Source: Capitulum mitella (lineage: Eukaryota; Arthropoda; Thecostraca; Pollicipedomorpha; Pollicipedidae). From it: a stretch of DNA of 64,000 nt. Location: the NCBI GenBank assembly GCA_030062745.1, contig CP099847.1:3146304-3210303 (forward strand). Direction: 5' to 3'. This document shows, one piece after another, positions 13,195 through 24,344 of the stretch (its first letter is position 1; the number at the start of each line of letters is the position of its first letter). Position numbers and translations under genes: made by a program. The notes under the pieces were generated by a model. It saw only the letters and a program-made list of their open reading frames with translations. It made no database searches and was not told the DNA's origin.

Positions 13195-13580
13195 TTGGCA
13201 GTCGGACCGGAGCCGTGCTGCCGAGCCGGCCGGAGCGGAGTCGGACCGGAATCCGGCCTGATGAACGACTTCAAGGCGGTGCCGCCCGCCGCTGGCTTGT
13301 CCTCGGCGACGGCCGGGGACGATCCGTCCCGTCCCGTCGGCGGAGACGGTCCGGCCCGGTCCGGCGACGGGACGGCCCGGCCCGGCCCGGCCCGGCAACG
13401 GCCGGCACGGCTCGGTGTGTCGGTGAGACGGCCGGCACGGCTTGTCGCTGCTCGGCTGGTCTCGTCGCACGACCTCGGCACTGGCCAGCCACGCCCCTCA
13501 CGGCGGCGAACGAATGCGAAAAACCGGGCGCCGATGTGCCGTCGAACGGAACGTGTTCCGCTGCGTGGGGGGTGCTCGAT
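13195..13580. other. GC/CpG-rich block 7 with GGCCC pentamer run
   Basis: CG-dense block with a run of GGCCC/GGCCG pentamers near 13370-13410. It resembles block 3 in being built from pentamer runs. Long frames on both strands are compositional. Confidence 0.5.
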
Positions 13581-13959
13581 ATTACGTGAGATGGCACGTG
13601 GCTGCAAGGTAAGGCAATGCGTCTGGCAACGTTGGCCTCAGTGTGCGTCACAAGACTACAGGATCCCGAATAGACTGCAGAACTTTGCGTGAAACACGTA
13701 CCTCAAGGAATCAAGTTCATCTTCGCACCACGGTATGACAGCAAGGGCGAAGGCAACGGGATATTTTGAGTCTGTTGGCGACATAGCGAAAACATACTGC
13801 AAATTCTGGCCGGTCAAAGATGTCTGCAGGTGTTTCACACGTATATCACGAGGCTCATCGATTTCTGAGTTAAGAAATGGAATCAGAAGACAGAACGGAT
13901 GACGTGAAGTTGTGTCTCCATGTGTGTATCTAATGCATTTAACCTGCCACTGACGGGGC

Positions 13960-14450
13960 CCTTCGCCAGGTTGGGGGAAGTTCATGAAAAGCCCTCCACA
14001 ATTTTTCGGGAATGGCCAGAAAACAAAAAGATGCAGAGACATGAAACTCAAAGCACCTTTTTAAATATCCTTTTCCCACCTCATTTTGCCAGTTTTTGAA
14101 CTTCAGGTCACCTCAAGTCGTTGAGCCACGGCAGATCGAGTAAGACCATATTCCAAACAAAGTTAGGTGTCGTAACTTTTTGCCAAATCTGTCCATTAAC
14201 TTCAAATTTCCCACATTGATAAAACGCGACAGATGCAGCAATTCCATTATCTCGGACTTTTGGGAAATGTCAAGGTCGGTGCCCTTAGGTGAAGTGAACT
14301 TTCAGGCTATAACTGGGATTCCGGGTCTAGTTTCATAGTTTTGAACTTTGGATATACTCTCCAGTGCTTTTTACATCTTTTTACAGGTACATGTTTCTTC
14401 TGACCCCTGACCCAGAGTTATGTCACGTTTTATATCGAACATTCAGACCC
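13960..14450 (+). mobile_element. family Y, diverged copy (plus orientation)
   Basis: Phrases match the other Y copies in the same order: a G-rich block at 13957-13978, CTTCAGGTCACCTCAAGTCG, GTAACTTTTTGCCAAA, and CCATTATCTCGGACTTTTGGGAAAT. The last corresponds to TGCTATCTCGGATTCTTCGGAAAT in the 47-48 kb copy. More decayed than the others; the ends were not defined. Non-coding. Confidence 0.5.
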
Positions 14451-15199
14451 CTGGCCGAAGAGTAGCCATATGTGCCTTAGAAGCACTAACATATGGTGAG
14501 AACTTACTTTCCAAGATTGACATAATCTTACTTGGCCCAAGCTGATCTCATTTGACATTTTGAAAAATACTGCTCGTTTCTCATTGCGTACAGACTTGGT
14601 ATGGCCACAGATGGTATGAATCGCAATCATGCTTACTTTCTATTAACTTTGTATTGCCTCAGTCCTTTTGTTTTTGGATGCCAAAATAAAAGCCCCAGCC
14701 AGCGCTAAAATAACTTCCTATCGAATATTGGGATTTTGAATTGTAGCTGCGACCACCGCCCGGTGTCTGACTTACGTGAAAGAAGTGATTTGGAGCATGG
14801 ATTTCATGACGTAAAGAAATATTCTATGGACCGATGGTATAGGAGGTTTATACACTTCTTGATGGTGGTGGTTTCCACTGCATATCATCATGGCCTGCGT
14901 GTTTAATATGCAGAACCCCTGGCGTCATACTAGTTCATCTTAAGCCAAATACGATTTTATTTTCGGGATCTACTGAAAATGTATTTTAAGAAAAGAAACT
15001 AAAAAAAAAAAACGGTTTCGGGATGCAGCATGGATAAAATGTATACAACAAATGGATATTTCTTTCGACTTATTGCATGTGTAACTAATACAGCGGGCTG
15101 TTGCAACAATGCCATTGTTTTGGCAGTCTGAACTTTCTGGAAGTCTGAGGTTTCGAGCGAATTATGAGCAGTTTAGTGAATGAAGCGGAGGCGTCCGTT

Positions 15200-16133
15200 T
15201 GAAGCTCCGGATACCCGGGACCCCTGGCGTGAAGATATCGGCGCTTGCAACGCTATGCATCATTCTGTGAAAATGCCGAACATGACCAAACTGACTTGCA
15301 GAGTCTTCCAGACGTGCCTGATGGAAACCACCAGTGTGCTCGCAATAATTCCGGTTTGAGACTGCAGAATGTTGCAATATTCTCTTTTGCATCTTTGGAC
15401 GAATGGATTCCGTCCAAAGCGAGCGTCGTCAGGGTTAGCGCGAACAAAAGTCAGGCAATCGCATTTGGAAATCGTCAAAATCTGCGCAGCCGTCCAGAAT
15501 TCAATGTCGCCTACCGCGACACTACCCTCGAATCTTGCAACGAGGTGAAAAGCAAAGCCATCATATTTCATAGAACTCTTTCATGGGACAGCCGCGTGGG
15601 TGCCGTCAGTCATCGCTGCAAAAGTACGCTGCTGGAGCTCTCTCAAGCACGTCACCTCGTTCCCCAGGGCCGCCATCGCCACGGTTTGCAACAGCCTTCG
15701 TTGTCTTGCAGGTCCAATGCTATGTCTCCGTTTGCGGAAACGGACCAAACAAAAACGTGAAAAATCCGGGTTTTCAGTATCGGAGCTAAATTTATTTTCG
15801 ACCACAGAAAATTCGACCACGTCTCTGATCTGCCGACAGAAACTGGGCCGACGGCCGGCCAAGCAGCTAGCCGATTTATGAACAATGAGCCCGGCTCACA
15901 AGGTGCTCGAGAACGGGGAGCCCGACCCGTTGCCAGCCGTCCTCCGTCTGAACGGGGAAGTACGCCAACATTCTGCTAGGCAGCACGGGCTGCTGCTCCA
16001 CGTCTCACGGTCCAGAATCGGGGCTGGTAAAAGGCGCTACTGCTCAAGAGCGACCGCACTGTGCAACCGGCTACCGGCCCAGCTGATGTCTCAGGGATAT
16101 CAAAAGACATCCCTTAAGTTTTCGTCTGTTTAG
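15200..16133 (+). mobile_element. LINE reverse-transcriptase C-terminal remnant, plus strand
   Basis: Plus-strand frames, joined only by eye across frameshifts, follow a CR1/L2/jockey-like reverse transcriptase. After the fingers region come NKSQAIAFGNRQNLRS (15444-15491), then SCNEVKSK...RTLSWDSRVGAV (15534-15605), then ARHLVPQ. The C-terminal tail in another frame ends LLLHVSRSRIGAGKRR..ATALCNRLPAQL (15990-16090). The frame changes at least twice and contains stops, so this is a 5'-truncated dead copy. The catalytic YADD box is not recognisable. Confidence 0.75.
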
Positions 16134-16139
16134 AGTGGT

Positions 16140-17730
16140 TACTTGGCGGCTTTGTAGTGCTCACTGCACTTGTGTTTAAAATGTTCAAGTGTTTTGAGAA
16201 GTGCAAGCATGATAAAAAGCGTCCTTGGTTCTCAGGTAACTCCTGTCGGAAAGGTTCCCCAATAATACACAGTAAGTATCACCGATCCGGCTGGTTACGT
16301 CATGTTTACAAGATAAAAACGTTTGAAACAATTTAATGAACAGTTTGCTCAGTTGTACTTAGGAATTTGATATTGTGCAAGTAATTAAAAGCTTCCAAGG
16401 CCAGCCTCAATTGCTTAGAAAAACCCAAAATGTTCTGTACAGGCTCATGGGCATTAGGCATGATTATGAACGTACAAAGCTCAAGTATTAGAATACTTTA
16501 ACCCAGCCTTACCTAGGGCATATCATCACCTTTCATGGACTAAGGGCGGGTGCGTTTAACACTGTCGTAACCGTTTCGAAAACCAATCGTCCTATCTGGC
16601 TGATATCAACGGTAATCACGGTAGACAGCGCCAAATAATGCGGATCTTTTGACGTATCCATTTTTTCCAATTTTTTTCACGTTTGGGCCACTGTTGACGT
16701 TAGAAGTCCATTTAAAGGACAAAAGGGAACTCTTTTCTCCAGAGTCGCCTAATCACAATGAAAAGCAGGCCAGTATTTAAGCTTGCATGGTAATACATCT
16801 CAGACAGTTCGGCCTTCCAATCTGTGTCTCTCCCAATTGGAAGTCCGTGCTAGTGGGCCATGCAATACATGTTTCCGAGCCCGTTTTACTCGGAAATTAT
16901 AAAAAGACACTTCTAAAGGGCGGGCTGCGCAAATGTAGCCGTCCACTGGCTCCCATAACCATATGCATCCCACGAATTATGTGTATATGTCTGTATGTAG
17001 GTATGTATTGTATGTATTGACATCTGAGGGGCCATCCACAACAAGAGTGGCTATAACAAGTTTTTAGTCATTTGATTGGCTTCTATTCACACGTACTTGA
17101 ATTAAGGGACAATAAGATTCTGATCACATTTCTGTCCATGGTACGGCCATCATCAAGCCTTTGGAAAGCCCTATACCGTTCATAACTTGGAACCAGGGAT
17201 ATATGATTTTTTCTTTGGTGCGGGGTACTAAAGACTTTGGTATTCCACGAAATACCAGGTAGCTGTACCAGGTCTATAGATGCATTACTGCCCAGCAGAA
17301 AAAGTTGTGCATTGGTGCTATTTATTGCGGCACAGAATGGAGTGCAGCGTTTTCCAAAAAATAGAAGGGATTCATTGATGCATTCATGCGCCGCTCGCAT
17401 GGCTCCCGTGCGACAACAGAACGTCGACCGGCCACTGGCGCAGAAAATTCTGTCATGTGTTTAGTTTTTGACAGTCTTGCGCCCCGACCCTGTCTTTGTT
17501 TGAGAAATATATTTCAAAAAGTCCCAAACTATTACCCTGATCATAGAATTACAAACACCAAGACTGAGTCAAACGCGGTGCGCAGCTTGAGCTGAACACC
17601 GCGCAGTGGTCAATGCCGTTGATCGGTCAGTACGTTGACCAGTTTCCCTGCACATGTTTACATGGAGCTCTTCTACGTTCACCCTTGGACTCTGTTCATC
17701 ACAGTGGCTGACCTCGCCAGGTCAAGGTTC
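16140..17730. other. intergenic, nothing recognised
   Basis: Contains a short GTATGTAT-rich stretch near 16985-17020. No gene, RNA or repeat partner recognised. Confidence 0.5.
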
Positions 17731-17739
17731 TCAACTCAC

Positions 17740-18470
17740 CTTTGGAGGGCGTCGGCACGCCAACAAACGCGTCCTGACGCCGGACAGCCGGCCGACAGCA
17801 GGACCACGGTCAGCAGCTGCAGCGCTCGCCGCCGGCCGGCCACCTGTCCGGTCATCGTTCCCGGCAGGGTCACGGCCGGCGCATGACCCAGCCCCCGCCG
17901 CCGGCCTCGCGGCGCCGAGCACAGGGCGGTCCGAGTGTCCGCCGGCGTCCCGTCACTGGGCCGCCGTGCCGTCGGAGCGGAACCGGAAACGGCGGACATC
18001 CGCCGCAGCGACGGGCCGTCTCGCGAGGCCGGTCGCGGAGTAATCACCGGATACTTGGACAAAGTTCGGAACACGCCGAGCCGGCCGAGCCAGGCGCCCG
18101 GACGCGGGCCAGACCGCCCACGGCAGCTCCCCGCCCGTGCCGAGCTGGCGCCGCCGCTGCGGCCGCTCTCCGGAGAGCTCGCGGCTCGGCGGCAGGGCGG
18201 CCGTCGCTGGCGGCAGAGCCGTCGGAGCTGGGGGCGGATCTCGTACAGGGCTCACCCCCGGACGGCTGCCGACGCCCTCCGCTCGCGACCGCCGTCCGAC
18301 GCCGACTGGGCGGCAATCAATTGGCGCGCACGCAACACGTGCGGACGCGCCGCGCCGCCGAGCCGGCCGCGGCGACGCCGGAATCAGGCGGCGGGGTCAG
18401 ACGGGTCACGGGACGGGTCGGGGGAGCAGGTCGCAAGTCAGAGGGCGCTGATTGGAGGGTAGCGCTGCTC
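17740..18470. other. GC/CpG-rich block 8
   Basis: About 730 bp of CG-dense sequence. A 220-codon frame is open on the plus strand, but frames of 90-175 codons are open over the same bases in other registers and on the other strand. Composition therefore explains it. No splice sites or homology support a gene. Confidence 0.5.
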
Positions 18471-18733
18471 TCATTGCAGAACGAACTGGGGAACGGAGGT
18501 AAGAGAGGGATCAGAGAACTATGCCAGCAGTCAGATCAGTCATGAGTGTTGGATCTCGGCCCCATGTGAGATCAAGTGACACAGTGACATTGCCGTTGAA
18601 TTTGGGTCGCCGGTTCAATCAGCTATGAGCATTGACTTCTTGGTAGCCAATGGCTATGGTTCCGAAATGGTCGATGTAACTGAGAGGAGTATATTTCTTT
18701 AAGGACTTCGCAAGGCTTCATTTCCCCTCTTAA

Positions 18734-19943
18734 CCCTATTCCCGGAGGGCTAGACGGTAGGTCGATTCCCGACAGCGGGGGGGGGCGGATTCGGCCCCCC
18801 CCAAGATCTCGAGAACTACTAGTCCGATTTCATCGCAACAAACGGCAATCGATTTGCCGTGACGTCAACTACATTTTTATAAAAGGAAATTTTCGACATT
18901 TTGAAATTTGTGGATACAGGGGGGCAAAAATGTCGAAATGGGGGTACTTTTGGACTTCTTATAACTCCGTTGTTTATCGACCGATTTCGATGAAACTGGC
19001 ATAAATCGAGAGATTATGGATAGTGCTTTTACCATGGGTCCGCAAATCTCAAATTTTGGGAAAATTCATAGGCGTTCACAGGGTTTCAAAAATAAGGGGA
19101 TTAATTTTCTAACAAATCAATGAACAAAAGAGGCAAACACCCTTTTTTGGCTTCTGCTAGTCATGTTATACTAAAGAAGTACAAATTGCATTACAATGTC
19201 TGTATAATGTTAGCACAGGCGGTGCCAGGGACATGAAAAAGGGGGAACTGTCATGGTCACTCGTTTCTCAGATCAACTTGTGACCTTTGACCTTAAATGA
19301 CCTCCAGTGACCTTGGGGTCACTTGGAATGATCTCGTGCACATTTAATATTATCTTTAAACGTTTTCAATCATTTGAATTCACTCTACTTCAAAAACTTC
19401 ATTTTATGGCTATTTCGATATAGGGTACGCGCACTGACATTTTAGGTCATAGCTCCGTGACCCGACCTGATATCAAGCTGAAACTTGGAATGCAAGTAGA
19501 AGGCACCCTTCTACGTCATATATATTCCAGGTTTGGCATTTGAAAGAACGGCGCCGAAAGTATTGCGAAAAAAACAAATTTTGACTTTTGACCTTGACCT
19601 GACCTTGTAAAGTGATCTCAGATAAACAAAATTTTGTGTGCACATTGTCCAACTATTTAGCTATACATCCATATAAAGTTTTAAGTTCTATCTTTAAAAC
19701 TCTGTTTTTGGCAGACATTTTCCTTTAACCCTCAACATGGCCAAGAAAGGCATGAGGTGCCTCCCAAAAACGTTGCCTGGCTCCGCCCCTGAGCAAAATA
19801 GAATTTTGAAATTTTCTCACGACACGTAGAAAGAATAGCTAGAGGAAGTCACCAAGTTTCGTGAAGCTGCGTTAAAAAGCCTGGAACTGGCAAGCAGAAA
19901 ACCCGAGGGGGGGCGGATTCCGCTCCCCCTGCCGGGAATAGGG
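18734..19943 (+). mobile_element. family X element, full-length copy A (piggyBac-like, non-autonomous)
   Basis: Exactly 1210 bp between flanking TTAA tetranucleotides (18730-18733 and 19944-19947). The left end begins CCCTATTCCCGG and the right end is its reverse complement CCGGGAATAGGG. Both ends then carry a G-run/CGGATTCGG/C-run hairpin. TTAA duplication plus ends starting CCC are hallmarks of piggyBac-type elements. No transposase is present; the longest shared frame is about 66 codons (18804-19004). The interior has TGACCT clusters, including TGACCTTTGACCT (19281-19293, a perfect DR1 nuclear-receptor site on the other strand) and TTGACCTTGACCTGACCTTG (19588-19607). Confidence 0.8.
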
Positions 19944-19989
19944 TTAAACCATTAAAAACCGTTGAAAAGAAAAAAGACCCGTTCATCCG

Positions 19990-20220
19990 GTGCACAGGCG
20001 TTACTCAGACGTAAATAGCATGAGCTGGGAAACATATCTTCTCAAATGGACAGGTCACGCAAAACGCATCACAATAAGCGCCTCCCTTAAGCTATTCATT
20101 CTCTCCATCGCACAAAAGTATCATGCGGGCCTGGATGACCTTGACGCCATCTACATCAGCTGTATTCGACCAGTCCTAGACTGCTGCTCTCAGCTGTGGC
20201 ACCCTTCCTTGACACCTTTG
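19990..20220 (+). mobile_element. LINE reverse-transcriptase fragment, plus strand
   Basis: One open frame contains LDDLDAIYISCIRPVLDCCS followed by QLWHPSLT (about 20130-20213). This is the conserved post-thumb motif of CR1/L2/jockey-like LINEs (L..IYxxxIRPVLEYxxxxWHPSL). Upstream residues fit the preceding helix. It is a fragment only, cut off by X-related sequence on its right. Confidence 0.7.
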
Positions 20221-20289
20221 AATTTCCTTTTGAATGTTTTGTGCTTGATGACGTTTCTGCCGTGTGCGCGACTTCCACTTCGCGCATGA

Positions 20290-20615
20290 GGTACTTTGTG
20301 CGATTTTTTTATCAGGCTGCAAATGTTATTTGGCCTGAATATATCTTTATTTATGTCTGTATGTACTCGTATAATGTTTTGAATTCTATCTTAAAAACTC
20401 TGTTTTTAGCAGCCATTTTTCTTCTGCGTTCAACAGTGCCAACAGTGTCTGGGGTGGCTCCCACAAAAGTGACTTGGCTCCTCCACTTGGGGGAATTAGA
20501 ACTTTAAAAATCTGACTTAATATGTAAAGAAAACCGATGGGAGAAGTCACCAGGCTTCGTGAAGCTGTAACAAAAACCTTGAAAATGACGAGCAGAAAAA
20601 TTCTTACGGGCTCCC
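20290..20615 (+). mobile_element. family X-related, diverged right half (plus orientation)
   Basis: Matches the last 330 bp of family X in order: GTTTTGAATTCTATCTTAAA, AACTCTGTTTTTAGCAG, GGGTGGCTCCCACAAA, GAGAAGTCACCAGGCTTCGT, GAAGCTGTAACAAAAACCTT. It is strongly diverged and is joined directly to an X-related segment in the opposite orientation. Confidence 0.6.
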
Positions 20616-21218
20616 GAATCCCTCTTTTTCTTCACGCGGCTTCACGAAACTTGGCCACTTTTCTAGCCCATTTTTTTACGTATCACAACAGTTCTGCATA
20701 ATCTGTATTGTGCTCTGGGGTAAAGCCAAGGCAAGCTTTTGGGAGGTACCTCAGGCAGCTTTAGTACTTGATGAAAAAAATGGCCGCTAAAAATAAAGTT
20801 TTCAAAATGGAAGTTAAAACGTTTTATCATTGTGAAGGAAAACTATTTCTTCTTTACCTGAAATCACTGCTGAGAGTCAAAATATCAAAAGTCCAGATGT
20901 GGCTTTATGCAAATATCTTTTAAAGCTTTTTAATCAAAAATCGGGACACATATGACTTACGACAACGTCCTCTACTTGCGTTTTCAGTTTCAGGACAATA
21001 TCAGGTCGGGTGACGGAGCTACGACCTAAAATGTTGTGCAAGGTTTCCAAAACTCCTACTGTAAAAATGTATTTTATGTCATGACGAACCAGCCGCCGTT
21101 TGCTGCAGTCGAATCGGACCGGTGTCACAGAGGTAGTTCTCGATATCACAGAGGGGGGAGGGTCCGAATGATCCCACATGCGGGAATGCGTCCTTGCGTT
21201 ATGGTTACGGGAATATGG
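20616..21218 (-). mobile_element. family X-related, diverged copy (minus orientation)
   Basis: Read on the minus strand it follows family X: a decayed terminus at about 21205-21218, the arms, then ATCAAGCTGAAACTTGG-like and CTTCACGAAACTTGGCCACT (plus strand, 20639) at the other end. Together with the preceding plus-oriented half it forms a tail-to-tail pair. Its outer end resembles that of the 24.1-26.3 kb copy (TGCGTC....GGTTACGGGAATA), so these two may form a subfamily. Confidence 0.6.
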
Positions 21219-21229
21219 TTCAAGGAGTT

Positions 21230-22100
21230 CATGTGAAGCCAGAACCGAAACCAAAGGGGAAACACCAAATAACACGCCCACGCTTTCCTGACAACGTACT
21301 TGATGTAATGCTTTGACGTGATGTCAGTTGATCTGCTGTTTTTAAGGGATATTTTAGCAGTGCTTTTAATGGCATGAGATCGTCACACAATACATCATAG
21401 GCCCGAAAACGTTCTTGAGAAGAAAAGCATCTACGATGTGTATGCTGAGCCAGGCGCAACGAAAGCTTTACCGTTTTCCTGGCTATAATCGATCGCGGGA
21501 TTAGGACTTTCCCGAGGTTTGAGCCCTCGAGACGCTTCCAGCCGGGCAGGTCAGTTTCTATCACCCAGTGTCAACCACCAACAGAAGAGTTGTTTGGTCT
21601 TTCGAAACTGTGGTCTTACTGCAAGAATTACTCCCCGCCAACTAAGTGATTGACTGTTTCCATCGCTAGTGTAATCTAGTACGGTTAAAAGGACTACGGC
21701 GGTAACGGACTTTTCATGAGGAATGCAGATGGTGGTAACGCTAATGGGATTGGTTTATGACACAGCGCGCTATGAATGCACGTTATCGCAACAAGTACCC
21801 TGAGAAGCAATAAAATATGTTTACGTAACTAATGCCCCCCGAAAAGTGGTGACTCATTTCAGAAGTCTCTGTTGTGTTGACGGCACAATGGAAGTCTGGC
21901 ATGAATCTGATATGTGTGATGTAGATGTTTGATGTAGACGCCTGAAAATTTCATCGTTGAGACCACGAGTAAAGCGCTGTTGTTGACGTTGTTTTCGTTT
22001 GAGCGAAAGGCAGTTCGGTCTGGGAAAATTTGGTACCAGTATTCCACACTTCTTTCCGTCTATTTTCGTGTCATTACTCTTGGCCCATGCTTACAGAGAT
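21230..22100. other. intergenic, nothing recognised
   Basis: A 111-codon minus-strand frame (21229-21564) resembles no family I know. The rest holds nothing recognisable. Confidence 0.45.
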
Positions 22101-22179
22101 GTGACGACGGATTGAAATCTGTTGAAAAAGTTCACATCATTTTCAGGCCACGAGACGCAGATCCTGAGGTCAGCCACAT

Positions 22180-24016
22180 ACTACCATCGATGCTGTGCGT
22201 TTCGGCCGCAGTAGTTGATGTGAATGAAAAATGCAGCTGCTGCGATTCCGGCGCCTTCTGGCGTTCCGTAAGCATTGTTTTGCTCCGATGAGACGGACTT
22301 TTCTGCGGTTGGTTCGGCACAGCTGAACCGGGCGACCTGCTGCTGGTCACTGAGGAAGCTGGTCATGGTTGGGACGACTGAAGGTTGTAGATGCAGTTTT
22401 AGTAGTCTTATGAGTACTACGTTGCGGCTAACAATGTCAAACGCCTTCATGAAATCGCTGGCTAGGATAGCAGCAGCTTGTGCAGAGTTGTCGGTAGTCT
22501 TCGGCATATGTAGGCGTATGAGATGAGATAGTGGGCAGTAGAGGATAGTCGGATTCCGCACTGGCATGGATCAAGGGATGGGGTTAGGTTGCAAATGGTC
22601 GTTCTGATAGTGAAGCGTTCAAATATTTGGAAGGCAAGAGGGATGAGCAAAATTGACCTAGGGTCATTGAAGGAGGAAGGTGGACTGGATTTCGGGATGA
22701 GCAGGATAAAGGATAGCTTTCGGGCCGAAAGGTGCCTAAGACAGCGAAGAGTTGAATCTATGCGGGAGAGGCTGGGATAGTTCGAAGGCAGACTCCTTCA
22801 TGCCAGAGCCAGATGCCAGAGAACTGTTGGTTGATTGCTCCGGCCAGCTCATCCTGTGTCCCGTACTGCGAGAACTGCAGTGGTTTGTTCTTCACGCGGC
22901 CGGCCAGAGTTTTTACTTGACGGTACCACGTGCTGGTTTTGATGGTGATCGCATTTCTCGCGTTTCTGCGTCGTAACACTCCGCTTTAGCCTTCAAACAC
23001 GGATACGTTGCTTTGTTGCGTAGATGGCGCCAGCGAGCAGACGTGCTGTCGAGCCGGAGAGCTCTTTGTTTCTGTGCGGGAACTTGGCGGACGAACGTCG
23101 CGATGTGTATGTTTTCTTGGTTTCGCGTTGGTATGGCTTTAGTGGGTAAATTTTGGTCCAGTGCGGTCGACAGTGTGGACTGCAGCACGGCCATTTGTTC
23201 ATCTGAAGTGGCTGCGCTGCAGCAAGAGGCCCAGTCTTGTGCCGTGATCCATCTGACAAGAACTCGTGTTCCTGAATCCGAGAGCATGCATACAGTCATT
23301 CGCTCACTGGACGCGCCCAGTAAACGAATGACTGTATGCATCGACTGGATGACATGCCGACGGGCGTGGATGATAACGTGCTTGGAACGGCCGGCAGGTG
23401 TCAGCATTTTGGGTTCATGGTATCAGTTCCCCAGATCAGGCAGAATGACATCCAGTATTGAGTTTTTGCACGTTAGAGATGACACTATTGGCTACAGACC
23501 GGTAAGTTAACATAGCAATGCAACCGGAAGGACTGTGTCGTCACCACACGTCAGAAAACGAAGGTTAGGTTAAGTAGTTTGTGGTTCATCAGTTGCATGC
23601 CGTAGCTGTTCGTCGTACTTGGTGCGGAAACCTGCGCGTGACCCCGGCGTAAAGTACACCTTGGCGATACAGACGTTAAATGGTCCGCTCGGTAGAAATC
23701 TGAGTCTAATGTAGAGTCAAATGATTTTTTCATCCTGTTTGTCAGGCTTGACGTTGGTAAGCAGCTTTAAAGGTATTGAGCTTTCATTGTAGCATCCGAC
23801 GCCCCCACTCCGACGACCGTGTGAAGATAGCTAGAAAAATCTGTGTCCTGTGAGCTGGGCTTTGTCGTCATCGAGCTGCCAGACTCCCGAAATGCACACC
23901 ACGTCTGGTGCGGACTTCTTAAGACTGGCGTGCAGCTTGTCCAATTTGTTGTTCATGGAGGTGGCAATGGTCAAAAAGACAGCAGAAGCCAACTGTTTTG
24001 GTGACTGGTTATTCAT
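22180..24016 (-). mobile_element. degenerate LINE with endonuclease and reverse-transcriptase parts, minus strand
   Basis: Read from right to left on the minus strand, the domains come in LINE order. An endonuclease-like segment has NNKLDKLHASLKKSAPDVVC (23940-23970 region). A linker has DEQMAVLQ...LPTKAIP and QKQRALRLDSTSARWRHLRN (23005-23215). The RT palm has ILASDFMKAFDIVSRNVVL (about 22420-22476) and later TPEGAGIAAAAFFIHINYCG (about 22200-22262), corresponding to the QGSVLGPLLFxxYIND motif with the key residues changed. Frames are broken several times and a palindromic insert lies at 23286-23341. Dead copy. Confidence 0.75.
23286..23341. repeat. 25-bp-arm hairpin inside the LINE
   Basis: The arm 23286-23310 begins ATGCATACAGTCATTCG and ends ACTGG. 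The arm 23317-23341 is its reverse complement except for two or three central mismatches. The loop is 6 nt. On the minus strand both arms are read through in frame. Confidence 0.75.
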
Positions 24017-24089
24017 CCCCTAGTCTGTTGTAAGGTGTGATGAGCTGAAGCCGTGGGCTTAGTGTATAGTTAAATAATTGGGCAGACAT

Positions 24090-24340
24090 CCAAAAATATT
24101 AAAGTTGGTCCGAGGTCATTTCACAAGGTCAGGTCAAGGTGCCAAGGCAAAATTTGGTGTGACGCATGTTTTGGCGCCATTTTCCGAATAATAAAGTCGG
24201 AATACAGATAACCTAACACATTATTTTTTACTTGTGCTTTACGTCGCAGGTCGATATCAGATGAGGTCACGGATCCATGACTTAGAATGTCCCTTGCGTG
24301 CTCTATATCACAACGGTCATGAAGAGGACATTGGCGGATA
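24090..24340 (-). mobile_element. family X-related fragment (minus orientation), first part
   Basis: Plus-strand phrases GGTCATTTCACAAGGTCAGG, GTCGATATCAGATGAGGTCA, GGATCCATGACTTAGAATGT and CTCTATATCACAACGGTCAT match the reverse complement of the central part of family X in the right order. The continuation of the same element appears at 25770-26259. Confidence 0.55.
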
Positions 24341-24344
24341 CAGT

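Noticed and set aside
17883-18545. 220-codon plus-strand open frame
   Set aside because: Other long frames cover the same bases in other registers and on the minus strand; the block is A/T-poor and no splice or homology support exists.
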